This document shows, piece by piece, positions 18,952 through 28,428 of a stretch of 64,000 nt of DNA (within the stretch, counting starts at the first letter, position 1; every line of letters starts with the position of its first letter). The translations under genes and the position numbers were made by a program. A model generated the notes under the pieces. It did no database searches. It saw only the letters and a list, made by a program, of their open reading frames with translations, and was not told where the DNA came from. This stretch comes from Oceanicella actignis. GTDB taxonomy: Bacteria; Pseudomonadota; Alphaproteobacteria; Rhodobacterales; Rhodobacteraceae. The stretch is from positions 62,001 through 126,000 of the forward strand of contig NZ_VNHJ01000008.1 in the NCBI RefSeq assembly GCF_008124525.1. The letters are read 5' to 3'.

Positions 18952-19803
18952 CTACTCGTCAAGCGCGGCAAGCTTGGCCGCCGCCGCCTCGAAATGACGC
19001 GGATGGGCCTCGACCGCCTCGGCGAACAGGCCGCGCGCCACCGCCTTGTCGCCCTGACGCAGGGCCAGAAGGCCCAGATTGTGCTTGAGGATCGCGCGCT
19101 CCTCATCGGTCATGGACACCAGGGGCAGGCGGTAGCGGCGCTGCAGCCCGTAGGTCAGCGCCAGATTGTTCTTGGCGCTGAACAGCGACGGATCATAGGT
19201 CAGCGCCTTTTCGAACGCCTCTTCGGCGCCGGCGAAATCGCCGCGTGCCATCTTCGACACGCCCCAGTTGTTGTAGACCGGCGCGGGCTGGGCCGCCATC
19301 TGGCGCGCGCGCTCATAGGCGGCGTCCGCGGCCGCCCAGTCGCGGCGATGATCGGCCAGAAGGGCCTCGAGCATCAGGCGCCGCGCCGAAACGAAGCCCT
19401 CGGGCAAGAGCGCCAGCTGCGCGGCCACGTCGTCCCACTGTTCGAGCCGGGCCAGCGCATGGGCGTATTCGACCCGGTCGGCCGGCTGCGCGCGCCCCGC
19501 CTCGATCAGCGCGCGGAAGGCGAGACGCGCCTCGGGATACTTGCGCGCGCGCATCAGCGCATAGGCGTAGCCGCGCTGAAGATCCTCGCGGTCGGGGTTC
19601 TGGGCCAGGGTCTTGCGGAAATACTCGACCGCATCCTCGGCATCCGCGACCGTGAGCATGATGTCGTTCAGGTTCAGATTGTCGATCGGGTTCGTGTCGA
19701 GCCTTGCGGTCTTCGCGTCCTGCGCCCCCTGCTGGGCGCAAGCCGAGAGAAGGCCGAGCAGGACGAAGGCGGCAAGTCCGCGCGCTGCGCTGCGGGCGAT
19801 CAT
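18952..19803 (-). CDS. TPR lipoprotein of the Tad locus
   Basis: This 283-residue protein has an N-terminal signal ending LLGLLSACAQ, a lipobox with C22, so it is probably an outer-membrane lipoprotein. Tetratricopeptide repeats follow (about 55-270), for example YNNWGVSKMARGDFAGAEEAFEKAL and HNLGLLALRQGDKAVARGLF. TadD, its probable relative, is a pilotin-like factor that helps the secretin assemble. Its ATG overlaps the stop of the preceding TPR gene (ATGA), so the two are coupled. Which of the two is the true TadD cannot be told from sequence alone. Confidence 0.85.
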   Translation of the reverse strand: MIARSAARGLAAFVLLGLLSACAQQGAQDAKTARLDTNPIDNLNLNDIMLTVADAEDAVEYFRKTLAQNPDREDLQRGYAYALMRARKYPEARLAFRALIEAGRAQPADRVEYAHALARLEQWDDVAAQLALLPEGFVSARRLMLEALLADHRRDWAAADAAYERARQMAAQPAPVYNNWGVSKMARGDFAGAEEAFEKALTYDPSLFSAKNNLALTYGLQRRYRLPLVSMTDEERAILKHNLGLLALRQGDKAVARGLFAEAVEAHPRHFEAAAAKLAALDE

Positions 19804-20375
19804 GAGGGAAGCTCTCCTTCGCGGGTCATGATGTAAAGGCCCCCGCCAAGGGGCACGACGTCGTATTCGCGCCGCTCGGGCGGCTCGGCGCCGGCAAGGC
19901 GCGCCTGTTCGGCCTGCATGGCGATGGCCGCGTTCGCCGCGATGTCGCCGCGCGCGCCGTCGGTCAGGGCGAAGGCGGCCTCGAACTGGCGGCGGGCGCC
20001 GGCATAGTCGCCCAGATCGAACAGCGTCGCGCCCAGATTGTTGCGCAGCATCGCATCGTCCGGGTAAAGCTCGACCCCCCGCGCGAAGATGCGGCGCGCC
20101 TGACGCACGCGCCCAAGCCGCAAGGTCGCCACGCCCAGCCCGGCCAGGACGCGAGGGGTCGCCCCCTCTTGCGCCATGGCCAGGCGAAAGGCCTTGAGCG
20201 CCGGTTCCGCCTGCCCCTCGGCCAGCAGGCGCAGGCCATGCTCGGCCGCGCCGACGCCCTGGGGCGGGATGGCCGGCGAGGCGGCGGCGCGCGCCGTCGG
20301 GCCGGGGGCGGGCGCGCAGCCCGCCAAGGCCGCGGCGGCCAGCGCCGCGCACAGCGCGCGCGCCGCCCGCGTCAT
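19800..20375 (-). CDS. tadD: TadD-like TPR lipoprotein
   Basis: This 191-residue protein has a signal peptide ending ALAAAALAGCAPAP with a lipobox cysteine at 20, so it is probably lipidated and outer-membrane bound. Two or three TPR units follow (LRLLAEGQAEPALKAFRLAM and LRNNLGATLFDLGDYAGARR). TadD homologues assist localisation of the RcpA/CpaC secretin. The start overlaps the tadC stop by ATGA, and the stop overlaps the next TPR gene, placing it firmly inside the Tad operon. The C-terminus (GGGLYIMTREGELPS) has no motif I recognise. Confidence 0.85.
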   Translation of the reverse strand: MTRAARALCAALAAAALAGCAPAPGPTARAAASPAIPPQGVGAAEHGLRLLAEGQAEPALKAFRLAMAQEGATPRVLAGLGVATLRLGRVRQARRIFARGVELYPDDAMLRNNLGATLFDLGDYAGARRQFEAAFALTDGARGDIAANAAIAMQAEQARLAGAEPPERREYDVVPLGGGLYIMTREGELPS

Positions 20376-21487
20376 CGGCCGAACCCGGTCAGCGCGTTGA
20401 CGATGTCGACCAGCGACGGGCCGATCAGGATCAGCATCAGCGGCGGCACCGTGAACATCATGGTCCCCAGCGTCAGCTTGGTGGGCAGAACGTTGGCCTT
20501 CTCCTCGGCCCGCATCAGGCGCTTGTCGCGCATCTCGGCCGCATAGACCCGCAGCGCCTCGGCGACCGAGGTGCCGAAGGTGGCAGACTGCACCAGAACG
20601 GTCACGAAGCTGGACACGTCGTTCACGCCCGTGCGCTTGGCGAAGTCGCGCAGCACCGTCGCGCGGTCCTTGCCCGCGCGCATCTCGCTCGAGATGATCT
20701 CGAACTCTTCGGCCAGCGAACCATGGGCGTGCTTGATCTCCTTCGAGACGCGCATCAGCGCCTGGTCCAGCGACTGACCCGCCTCGACGCAGATCAGCAT
20801 CAGGTCGAGCGCGTCGGGAAAGCCGTTGCTGATCTCTTCCTGGCGCTGCTGCTTGCGCCGCGTCACCCAGTAGGACGGCGCCAGATAGCCCAGCCCCATC
20901 GCGCCGCCGGCGACCATCAGGTAGGTGGCCGGCTCGACGCCGTCCTTGCGCAGGCTCAGATAGCCGATGGCCAGAAGCACGAACAGCAGCGCGAACAGAC
21001 CGCGCGCCAGGTAGAAGGTGCGCACCGCGCTGCGCGAGCGATAGCCCGCCTGCAGCAGCGTGTGCCGGATCGAGCTGAGCTCGGCCTCGTCCTTGGGCTC
21101 GAGATACGGGGCCAGGGCGTCCAGCTTGCTGGACCCCTGGTCGTAGCGCAGCTTGACCACCTGCTCGCTGCGCGACTTGAGCCCGCGCATGTTGATGTGC
21201 GGGCGGCCCAGCTTCTCGATCGGGTCCTGCTTCTTCTTCAGCAGGAGCGGCGTGGCCGAGGCGATCAGGAAGGCGGCCAGGGCGGCCAGCGCATAGACCG
21301 GGCCGAGGGGGCCGAAGGCGCGCGTCAGAAAGGCGATGATGAGGTCGGGAATCGAGCCTCCGCCCGCCGCCGGCGCGCTGGCCGGCACGATGGGCGTCGG
21401 CGCGGCCTGCTGCGCCAGGGCGCCCGCGGCCCCCAGCGCCAGCGCCGCCGCGGCGGCGATCAACCTTGCATGTCGCACGCGCGCCAT
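20372..21487 (-). CDS. tadC: TadC, inner-membrane platform protein
   Basis: TadC and TadB form the inner-membrane platform on which the CpaF ATPase drives Flp pilus assembly. The 371-residue protein has the T2SSF domain (about 215-345): FPDALDLMLICVEAGQSLDQAL, then a final membrane helix in LTLGTMMFTVPPLMLILIG. An unusual N-terminal extension comes first. Residues 1-26 look like a cleavable signal peptide (LIAAAAALALGAAGALAQQ), followed by a Pro/Ala-rich linker and the usual first helix (GPVYALAALAAFLIASATP). GGGAGG precedes the ATG and tadB ends 10 bases upstream. Confidence 0.93.
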   Translation of the reverse strand: MARVRHARLIAAAAALALGAAGALAQQAAPTPIVPASAPAAGGGSIPDLIIAFLTRAFGPLGPVYALAALAAFLIASATPLLLKKKQDPIEKLGRPHINMRGLKSRSEQVVKLRYDQGSSKLDALAPYLEPKDEAELSSIRHTLLQAGYRSRSAVRTFYLARGLFALLFVLLAIGYLSLRKDGVEPATYLMVAGGAMGLGYLAPSYWVTRRKQQRQEEISNGFPDALDLMLICVEAGQSLDQALMRVSKEIKHAHGSLAEEFEIISSEMRAGKDRATVLRDFAKRTGVNDVSSFVTVLVQSATFGTSVAEALRVYAAEMRDKRLMRAEEKANVLPTKLTLGTMMFTVPPLMLILIGPSLVDIVNALTGFGR

Positions 21488-21497
21488 CCGCCCTCCC

Positions 21498-22460
21498 CTA
21501 GACCTTGATGTTGACCATCATGCGCATGAAGATGACGTTCAGCACAAGCATGACGGCCACCGCGATGGTCGCGGGCACGAACAGCGGATGGTCCACGACG
21601 CCGTCGTAGTAGTCGGGCTTGACCAGCTGCACCACGATCAGCGCCAGCACCGGGAAGACCGACAGGAACCAGCCGGACCAGCGCGCCTCGGCGGTGATGG
21701 CCTTGATCTTGCGGAACAGCTTGAAGCGCGCGCGGATGACGTTGGACAGGCCCTCCAGGATCTCGGCCAGGTTGCCGCCCGACTGGCTCTGGATCATCAC
21801 CGCCACCGCCAGGAAGCGCAAGTCCTGCAGCTCGACCCGCTGGGCCAGCCGGTCGAGCGACTCGGTCACGTCCATGCCGTAGGTCGCCTCGTCGGCGATG
21901 ATGCCGAACTCGGTGCCGATGGGGTCGGGCATTTCCTGCGCCACGATCGAGATCGCGGCCGAGAACGGGTGGCCGATGCGCAGCGAACGCACCATCAGCT
22001 CGACCGCGTCGGGCAGCTGCTCTTCGAACAGGGCGATGCGCTTCTTGGCGCGGTTGCGCAGCCACACGAACATGATGAAGTAGCCCATCATGACCGCCAC
22101 CGGAATGCGCACCGCCTGCGCGGCGCTCGAGAACCAGCTCAGCGCCAGGTAGGACAGGCCCATCGCCGCCAGCATGATCAGCGTGATCATGGCCGGCGAC
22201 CAGGCGATGTTGGCCTTGGCGGCGTAGTCGAACAGCGGCGCCAGCAGCGGAACCGACGCGGCCCCCTCGTGCTGCTCGCGCTCCTTGCGCAGCTGGGTCA
22301 GGACCTCTTCGGGGTCGCCCCCCTGCTCGAGCAGCTGAAGGCGCCGGTTGACCTTCTTGGCCTGACGGACGGACTTGCCGAAGGCCAGAAGATACAGGCC
22401 CTCGACCATCAGGAGGACCCCGATGAAGACGAAGGCGAAAACCAGCGGCTCGAGCGACAT
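21498..22460 (-). CDS. tadB: TadB, inner-membrane platform protein
   Basis: This is the partner of TadC in the Tad pilus platform. The 320-residue protein begins with a membrane helix (FAFVFIGVLLMVEGLYLLAF), has a second helix pair around 110-145, a T2SSF domain (LPDAVELMVRSLRIGHPFSAAI to QSGGNLAEILEGL) and two C-terminal helices. GGAGGAG precedes the ATG. It lies 18 bases after cpaF and 10 bases before tadC, as in other Tad operons. Confidence 0.93.
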   Translation of the reverse strand: MSLEPLVFAFVFIGVLLMVEGLYLLAFGKSVRQAKKVNRRLQLLEQGGDPEEVLTQLRKEREQHEGAASVPLLAPLFDYAAKANIAWSPAMITLIMLAAMGLSYLALSWFSSAAQAVRIPVAVMMGYFIMFVWLRNRAKKRIALFEEQLPDAVELMVRSLRIGHPFSAAISIVAQEMPDPIGTEFGIIADEATYGMDVTESLDRLAQRVELQDLRFLAVAVMIQSQSGGNLAEILEGLSNVIRARFKLFRKIKAITAEARWSGWFLSVFPVLALIVVQLVKPDYYDGVVDHPLFVPATIAVAVMLVLNVIFMRMMVNIKV

Positions 22461-22478
22461 GCGGCGCGTCTCCTCCGA

Positions 22479-23888
22479 TCAGCCCAGGCGCCGGTTGGGC
22501 TTGTAGATGTCGTTGGGCAGGTCGTAGCCCCACTGCTTGAAGCGCTCGGCGAAGGCCGAGCGGATGCCGGTGGCCACGAAATGGCCGATGATGCGGCCGT
22601 CGGCGTCCACGCCCTCGCGCTGGAACTTGAAGATTTCCTGCATGGCGATGACGTCGCCCTCCATGCCCGTGATCTCGGAGATCGACATCATGCGCCGCGA
22701 GCCGTCCGACAGGCGCGAGACCTGCACGATGACGTGGATCGCCGAGGCGATCTGCGCGCGCACCGCCCGCAGCGGGATCTCGACGCCGGCCATCAGCATC
22801 ATGTTCTCGACGCGCGCGGTGGCGTCGCGCGGGTTGTTCGCGTGGATCGTGGTCATCGAGCCGTCATGGCCGGTGTTCATGGCCTGAAGCATGTCCATGA
22901 CCTCGGCGCCGCGGGTCTCGCCCACGATGATGCGGTCGGGGCGCATGCGCAGGGCGTTGCGCAGAAGGTCGCGCTGCGTGACCTCGCCCTTGCCCTCGAC
23001 GTTGGGCGGGCGGCTTTCCATGCGGCCCACATGGGTCTGCTGCAGCTGAAGCTCGGCCGTGTCCTCGATGGTGACGATGCGCTCGTTGTTGTCGATGAAG
23101 CTGGACAGCGCGTTGAGCGTGGTCGTCTTGCCCGAGCCCGTGCCGCCCGACACCAGGATGTTCAGCCGCGTGGCCACGGCGGCCTGCAGATAGGCGGCCA
23201 TCTCTTCGGTGAAGGCGCCGTTGGCGATCAGCTTGTCGATCGACAGCGGCTTTTTCGAGAATTTGCGGATCGACAGCAGCGGCCCGTCCACCGCGCAGGG
23301 CGGCACCAGCGCGTTGACGCGGCTGCCGTCGGCCAGGCGCGCGTCCACCCAGGGCTGGCTCTCGTCCACGCGCCGGCCCACGGCCGAGACGATCTTGTCG
23401 ATCACGCGCAGCAGGTGCTTTTCGTCCTTGAACTCGACATCCGTCAGCTGAAGCTTGCCGAAACGTTCGACGAAGACCTGCTTGTGGCCGTTGACGAGAA
23501 TGTCGGTGATGGTCTCGTCCTTGAGCAGCGGCTCGAGCGGACCGAGGCCCGTCACCTCGTCCATCAGCTCCGAGGTCAGCTGCTCGGCCTCGGCGGCGCT
23601 GAGCACCACGCCCATCTCGCGCAGCCCCTCGCGCGCGATGGCGGCGACCTCGCGGCGCAGCTCGGCCTCGGGCACCTTGTCGATGATCGACAGGTTGAGC
23701 GTCTCGAGCAGGCGGCGGTGCAGATCGACCTTGATGGTCAGAAGGCGCTGGCGACGCTTGGCCTCGCGCGACACCTCGGCGGCGTCGGGCGACGCGGCGG
23801 CGGCGGCCTTGCGCAGGCGGCCGGGCTCCTCCTCGGTCTTGCGGGCGATGGGCGGCGGCGGAGCGGTCTTGGCGTAACGCTTGAACAT
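22479..23888 (-). CDS. cpaF: CpaF/TadA secretion ATPase
   Basis: This cytoplasmic hexameric ATPase of the VirB11/GspE superfamily powers assembly of the Flp pilus. The 469-residue protein has an N-terminal helical domain (about 60-180), then the ATPase core with Walker [15 protein letters not shown], the Asp box around [12 protein letters not shown], Walker B-like [11 protein letters not shown] and the His box [19 protein letters not shown] is correctly placed before the ATG at 23888. It lies between cpaE and tadB with gaps of 9 and 18 bases. Confidence 0.96.
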   Translation of the reverse strand: MFKRYAKTAPPPPIARKTEEEPGRLRKAAAAASPDAAEVSREAKRRQRLLTIKVDLHRRLLETLNLSIIDKVPEAELRREVAAIAREGLREMGVVLSAAEAEQLTSELMDEVTGLGPLEPLLKDETITDILVNGHKQVFVERFGKLQLTDVEFKDEKHLLRVIDKIVSAVGRRVDESQPWVDARLADGSRVNALVPPCAVDGPLLSIRKFSKKPLSIDKLIANGAFTEEMAAYLQAAVATRLNILVSGGTGSGKTTTLNALSSFIDNNERIVTIEDTAELQLQQTHVGRMESRPPNVEGKGEVTQRDLLRNALRMRPDRIIVGETRGAEVMDMLQAMNTGHDGSMTTIHANNPRDATARVENMMLMAGVEIPLRAVRAQIASAIHVIVQVSRLSDGSRRMMSISEITGMEGDVIAMQEIFKFQREGVDADGRIIGHFVATGIRSAFAERFKQWGYDLPNDIYKPNRRLG

Positions 23889-23897
23889 GCGGCCTCC

Positions 23898-25118
23898 TTA
23901 CGCGATCGCCGCCTGCGCGGCGGCCACGCTTTCGGCCAGCGTGCGCGCCACGCGGCGGATCTCCTTGCGCAGCGGATTGGAACGCGCGTAGATCTCGAGC
24001 GGCGAGCCGTGATCGCAGGCCTGGGTCACCGTCTTGCCGCCGTCGGGCAGCATGATCGAGTATTCGATGCCCAGGCTTTCGGCCATCCGCTTGACGCGCG
24101 CCTTGCCCGACATGTCGGCGAAGCCCGGCGCGCGGTTCATGATGAAATCCAGCTTCTCGATCGGCAGATCCTCGGCCTTGAGCGTGCGCAGGAAGCGCAG
24201 CATGTTCTGGGCCGAGCGCATGTCGATCTCCATGGACACGAAGAAACGCTCGGCCGCGTGCAGCAGCGTCTCGGTCCAGTGGGTCAGCGTCGTGGGCATG
24301 TCCACGATGACGAAATCGTATGAGTGCGTGGCCAGCGACAGCAGCTTCTTGACGTCCTCGGGGCCGATGATGTCCAGCGGAAGCGCGTCCATGGGCGCCG
24401 TCAGCACCGCCAGCCGCTTCTGGAAGCTGGTCAGCGCCGAGGCGAGGCTGTCGTGGTCCATCGTCTCGGCCTCGGACAGCAGCTCGAAGATCGACTCGAG
24501 GCGCGGCAGGTCCAGATAGGTGGCCACCGAGCCGTATTGGAAGTCGAAATCCATGATGCAGACGCGCTTGTTGGCCTTGCGCGTCTCGAGCGCCAGCTCC
24601 CAGGCGAGGTTGACCGCGAAGGTGGTCGAGCCCACCCCGCCCGAAACCCCATAGACGGGCAGCACCACGCCGCGCCGGCCGCGTCCCTTGGCCTGCCCCA
24701 TCTCGGCCGCGGCGTCGCGGTTGCGCAGCCGCTCCATGGTCTCGGCCAGGGCGCCTTCGGGGGTCGGATAGGGCAGGAAGTCGTCGGCGCCGGCGCGCAT
24801 CAGCGCGTGCATCGAGGCCGGGCCGATGTCCTTGGCCAGCAGGATCACGGGCAGCCCCGAGGCCTTGACCGCGGCGATCAGCGTCGCGATCTCCTTCACC
24901 CGGCCCTCATCCGCGGCGTCCACGCCCACCAGCACGGCCTCGAGCGTTTCGGGGGCGCCGGCGGCGACCAGCTTGCGCATCTCGGCATAGCCGATCGGCG
25001 CCCAGGCGTCGTCGGGAAACTCGCCGCGCAGCTCGTCGCCGATGGCCTGGAAGACCGCGAAATTGTCCGCCACCGCGTAAAGCTCGACGGGTCTGGACTT
25101 GATTCGACGCAACTGCAT
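23898..25118 (-). CDS. cpaE: CpaE/TadZ pilus localisation ATPase
   Basis: CpaE/TadZ proteins combine an N-terminal receiver-like domain with a MinD/ParA-type ATPase and place the Tad machine at the cell pole. The 406-residue protein shows the pseudo-receiver (about 15-130) and then the ATPase domain. Its P-loop VSGGVGSTTFAVN lacks the signature lysines of canonical ParA (KGGxGKT), as many TadZ proteins do; DFDFQYGSVATYLDL follows. The ATG at 25118 is preceded by GAAGG at 8 bases; a GTG two codons earlier is possible. A 124-base gap separates it from the OmpA-like gene. Confidence 0.92.
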   Translation of the reverse strand: MQLRRIKSRPVELYAVADNFAVFQAIGDELRGEFPDDAWAPIGYAEMRKLVAAGAPETLEAVLVGVDAADEGRVKEIATLIAAVKASGLPVILLAKDIGPASMHALMRAGADDFLPYPTPEGALAETMERLRNRDAAAEMGQAKGRGRRGVVLPVYGVSGGVGSTTFAVNLAWELALETRKANKRVCIMDFDFQYGSVATYLDLPRLESIFELLSEAETMDHDSLASALTSFQKRLAVLTAPMDALPLDIIGPEDVKKLLSLATHSYDFVIVDMPTTLTHWTETLLHAAERFFVSMEIDMRSAQNMLRFLRTLKAEDLPIEKLDFIMNRAPGFADMSGKARVKRMAESLGIEYSIMLPDGGKTVTQACDHGSPLEIYARSNPLRKEIRRVARTLAESVAAAQAAIA

Positions 25119-25242
25119 GATCACAGCCTTCGCTTCATGACGCGCGGTCGGCGGCCGCGGGCGGCGCGCCCGACCTCAACCGCGCGCGGCGGGCGCCGCG
25201 CGCGAAACACTGGACGGGCCGGCGCGGCGCCGGCCCTGCCGG

Positions 25243-25881
25243 TCACCCGCCGCCGCCGCTGGTCGACGAGGCCTTGGCGAATTCTATGCGGTCGAAGGTG
25301 TATTCCTTGTAACCGAGCAGGGCGCGCTTGCCGTCCATGGAATCGCCGACATAGCCGCGCTCGAACCCGGCCACCTGGGTCACCGCGCGGCGGTTGCGGC
25401 GCTCGCGCTCTTCGGTCTGGACGACGGGCTCGCGCTCGCCGCGGCTTTCGACCGCGTCGAGACGGTTGCGCTCGACCCCCTTCGAGACCAGGTAGCGCAC
25501 CACCGCGCGAGCGCGGCGCAGGCCGAGGCGGTCGTTGTAGGCCTCGGAGCCGACCTTGTCGGCATGGCCATAGATGCGCATGCGCACCTTCGGATGCGCC
25601 TTGAGCCACGCCGCCTGCGCGTCCAGCGCGCGGCGCGCGTCCGCGTCCAGAACCGCCTTGTCGAAGTCGAAGGTCACGGTGTCGGGTGCCTCGGCGCGGA
25701 ACTTGTCCGACATGGCCACCAGGCGCCGGTCGGCATAGGCGTAGGCAGCCTGGCCGATGACGTTGGAGGCGGTCGCGGAGCCGAAGGACGCCCCCGTGGC
25801 GGCCGAACCGGCGGGACGGTCGGCGCAGGCCGACAGCAGCGTTGCGGCGCCCAGCGCCGCGGCAATGACAATACGCGTCAT
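25243..25881 (-). CDS. OmpA-family lipoprotein in the Tad locus
   Basis: This roughly 212-residue protein has a lipoprotein signal ending TLLSACADR. A C-terminal OmpA-like peptidoglycan-binding domain follows (about 90-180), with VTFDFDKAVLD, MRIYGHADKVGSEAYNDRLG and LGLRRARAVVRYLVSKGV. It occupies the place of cpaD in other Tad operons and may link the secretin to the wall. I favour ATG at 25881 (GGAG 8 bases upstream); GTG at 25890 and ATG at 25887 are in frame and overlap the cpaC stop. The C-terminal tail ends in Ser/Gly repeats. Confidence 0.87.
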   Translation of the reverse strand: MTRIVIAAALGAATLLSACADRPAGSAATGASFGSATASNVIGQAAYAYADRRLVAMSDKFRAEAPDTVTFDFDKAVLDADARRALDAQAAWLKAHPKVRMRIYGHADKVGSEAYNDRLGLRRARAVVRYLVSKGVERNRLDAVESRGEREPVVQTEERERRNRRAVTQVAGFERGYVGDSMDGKRALLGYKEYTFDRIEFAKASSTSGGGG

Positions 25882-25886
25882 CTTCA

Positions 25887-27308
25887 TCACTCCATCACAT
25901 AGCCATAGGCGCCCTCGAAGCCGCCGGCGGCGACCGCGCCCGCCGGGCCTTCAAGCTTGCCGAACAGGAACAGCTCCGACTCGTCGGGGATCGCGATGCG
26001 ATCGGTCGGAAGGCTCAGCGCCTCGCCCGCCGTCGGGGTGACGAGATGCGCGGTGACGATGATCACCAGCTCGGTCTGGCGGCGCTGGTAGTCGCTCGAG
26101 CGGAACAGCGTGCCCAGCACCGGAACGTCGCCCAGCCACGGGATCTGGTTGGCGTTGTCGATGAAGTCGTCCTGCAGCAGGCCGGCGATGGCGAAGCTCT
26201 CGCCGTCGCGCAGCTCGATGGTGGTCTTCGAGCGGCGGGTCGAGAAGCCGTTGTAGGTGAAGCCGGCGCTCTGGACCACGATGCTGTTGTCGATGGCGCT
26301 CGATTCGGCCTCGAGCTCGAGATTGATCAGATCGTCGTCCACCACCGTGGGCGTGAAGGACAGGCTGACGCCGAAGGGCCGGTATTCGACCGAGATGCCG
26401 TCATCCGAGCGCACGGGGATGGGATAGTTGCCGCCCGCCAGGAAGGTGGCGTTGTCGCCCGACAGGGCCACAAGGTTCGGCTCGGCCAGCGTGCGCGCAA
26501 GGCCCTTCGATTCCATCGCGTCGATGGCCAGGTTGGCCACGAAGCCGCCCGCGGCGAAGCCCAGGCGCACGAGGCCGTCGGGCGAACCCGAGGGCGTGTA
26601 TGAGGTGGACAGGCCCGCGCCGCCGCTCCCGCCGGGCACCGGACGGCCGGGGACGTTGACGCCGCCGATATAGTCGCCCGTGTTCGTGTTCAGGCCGAAA
26701 TTGCCGGCGGTGAAGCCCAGCGCCCAGTTGAAGCCCAGCTCCTTGGACGCGCTGCGCTGCACCTCGGCGAAGCGGACCTTGAGCATGACCTGCTGCGTGC
26801 CGCCCACATTCATCATGTTCGACACGCGGCCCGGGGCGTAGCGCTCGGCCAGCTCCATGGCGCGCGCCAGCTTGGCCACGCCCGAGACGGTGCCCGAAAG
26901 CACGATCCCGTTGTTGGCGGCGCGCACCTCGATGGGCTCGCCGGGCAGGATCTCGCGCAGGCGGGTCTTGAGCTCGGCCAGGTCGGGCGAGACGCGGATG
27001 GTCAGATTGGCGATCAGCCGCCCGCCCGCGCCCAGCAGCGTCAGCGTGGTGCGGCCGGGCTGCTTGCCCAGGACGTAGATCGTCCTGTTCGAAAGCGCGG
27101 CCACGTCGGCGATGCCCGGATTGGCCACCGACACCTCGGCGAAGGGCTCGGCCGCCTCAAGCACCACCGCCCGGTTCACATCCACGGCCAGGTCCCGCGA
27201 CGCGGCCCCCTGCGCGACTCTCAACACCGACGACTGCGCATCGGCTCCGCCCGACGCCGCGACGACGGCCAGGGCCGCCGCCACACATGCTGCACGCAAC
27301 ACATTCAT
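25887..27308 (-). CDS. cpaC: CpaC/RcpA outer-membrane secretin
   Basis: CpaC forms the outer-membrane ring through which the Flp pilus passes. The protein (473 residues from the chosen start) has a signal peptide (NVLRAACVAAALAVVAASGG), a pilus/BON-like N-domain (about 30-180: VANPGIADVAALSNRTIYVLG), then the secretin domain (VMLKVRFAEVQR to NQIPWLGDVPVLGTLFRS) ending in LVIIVTAHLVTP. An upstream ATG at 27350 is in frame, but 27308 gives a clean signal peptide and GGGAGA at 6 bases. It lies 176 bases after cpaB, the largest gap in the operon. Its stop overlaps alternative starts of the OmpA-like gene. Confidence 0.94.
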   Translation of the reverse strand: MNVLRAACVAAALAVVAASGGADAQSSVLRVAQGAASRDLAVDVNRAVVLEAAEPFAEVSVANPGIADVAALSNRTIYVLGKQPGRTTLTLLGAGGRLIANLTIRVSPDLAELKTRLREILPGEPIEVRAANNGIVLSGTVSGVAKLARAMELAERYAPGRVSNMMNVGGTQQVMLKVRFAEVQRSASKELGFNWALGFTAGNFGLNTNTGDYIGGVNVPGRPVPGGSGGAGLSTSYTPSGSPDGLVRLGFAAGGFVANLAIDAMESKGLARTLAEPNLVALSGDNATFLAGGNYPIPVRSDDGISVEYRPFGVSLSFTPTVVDDDLINLELEAESSAIDNSIVVQSAGFTYNGFSTRRSKTTIELRDGESFAIAGLLQDDFIDNANQIPWLGDVPVLGTLFRSSDYQRRQTELVIIVTAHLVTPTAGEALSLPTDRIAIPDESELFLFGKLEGPAGAVAAGGFEGAYGYVME

Positions 27309-27429
27309 ACTCGCTCTCCCAGAGGCAGGCCCGCGCATGACCACAATCACGCCACACGCATCGATACATCGCAGACTTTAGCAACGCCTGCGTTAAACAC
27401 AAGCATTCAAGGGTTTACGAAGAGAAGCT

Positions 27430-27443
27430 CGGGAAGTTTCCCG
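27430..27443. other. Small hairpin between cpaB and cpaC
   Basis: CGGGAAGTTTCCCG can form a 5-base stem with an AGTT loop in the 176-base spacer, about 40 bases after the cpaB stop. A T-rich run follows only on the plus strand, where there is no gene, so it does not look like a minus-strand terminator. It may trim or stabilise the operon mRNA. The spacer is visibly less GC-rich than the genes. Confidence 0.3.
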
Positions 27444-27484
27444 ATTTTCTTCAGATCAGGTTCAGAATTTGGCGAATCCGGCCA

Positions 27485-28318
27485 TCATTCGACGGTCACG
27501 CTTTGCAGCTCCGCGGCGCCGCGACGCACCTTGACCTTCAGCTCCTCGGGCTCGGGCGCGGCCGGCGCGTCCGCGACCGCTTCGGGCTCGTCGCCCAGAA
27601 GATCTTCGCGCGTGATTCCCTCGGCGTCCGAGACGTCCTGGGCGCCGAAGCCGCGCAGCGCCAGCGTGATCTTGCCAAGGCTCTGCGCCAGGGTCAGCTG
27701 CTCGACCTGGCGCGGGGTGACCTGAACCGTCACCGTCCGCGCGACTCGGGCGTCGATTCGGTCGCGGTCGGTGTCCTGGTCGACCGCGATCACCTCGATG
27801 TTCTGCATCAGATACTTGGTCTTGATGCCCTCGTTGCGGTCCTTGTAGGTCAGAATCACGTCGATCCGCGTGCCGGGCAGCATGAAGCCGCCGATCGACG
27901 ACACCGCGTTGACCTGAAAGGTGTGCGCCCGCATCCCCGGATCGAGCAGCGCGGCGACGGTCGCCTTCTCGCCGAAGCCGGTGACCTTGGACTTCAGGAT
28001 CGGCTCGTTCGGCTCCATGCGGCGCAGCACCGTGCGCGGCTCGCCGCCCTTGACGAACAGGTCCTCGAGCCGCTGAAAGCCGTTGGCCGGCGCGGCGTTC
28101 TTGGGCCATTCGACCATGCGCACGCTTTTCTCGGTCAGCGGCTCGCCATAGCGCAGATCCTTGGCCGCCACCGCGATCTTGACCGTCGGGATGGTCCTGA
28201 TCTTGGGCTGCTGCGCAAGCTGGGCCTGAGCCTGCTTGAACATGCCGTACATGTAGTAGACCGATCCGCCCGCAAGGGCGAAGCCCGCCAGCAACACGAG
28301 GATGGCGATCATACGCAT
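27485..28318 (-). CDS. cpaB: CpaB/RcpC pilus assembly protein
   Basis: This periplasmic accessory protein of the Tad secretin is 277 residues long. It has a single N-terminal membrane anchor (IAILVLLAGFALAGGSVYYMYG), a SAF-like domain (about 45-110: AAKDLRYGEPLTEKSVRMVEW) and the conserved RcpC region DPGMRAHTFQVNAVSSIGGF and PGTRIDVILTY. The C-terminal part is acidic and Pro/Ala-rich. It is the first machinery gene after the two pilin genes in the direction of transcription. Confidence 0.93.
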   Translation of the reverse strand: MRMIAILVLLAGFALAGGSVYYMYGMFKQAQAQLAQQPKIRTIPTVKIAVAAKDLRYGEPLTEKSVRMVEWPKNAAPANGFQRLEDLFVKGGEPRTVLRRMEPNEPILKSKVTGFGEKATVAALLDPGMRAHTFQVNAVSSIGGFMLPGTRIDVILTYKDRNEGIKTKYLMQNIEVIAVDQDTDRDRIDARVARTVTVQVTPRQVEQLTLAQSLGKITLALRGFGAQDVSDAEGITREDLLGDEPEAVADAPAAPEPEELKVKVRRGAAELQSVTVE

Positions 28319-28428
28319 GGGTCACGTCCTTCGCGAAAAGCCGCCCGACGCGGATGGCGCGGGCGGCTTTCGTTCTTACACCAGGGCGGGGCGCAAGTCA
28401 CCCTGCCGCGGATCGCGAGGCGACGGCG

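Noticed and set aside
21336-24323. Plus-strand open frame of 995 codons
   Set aside because: It is antisense to tadC, tadB and cpaF, rich in His/Arg/Asp/Gly, and has no motif.
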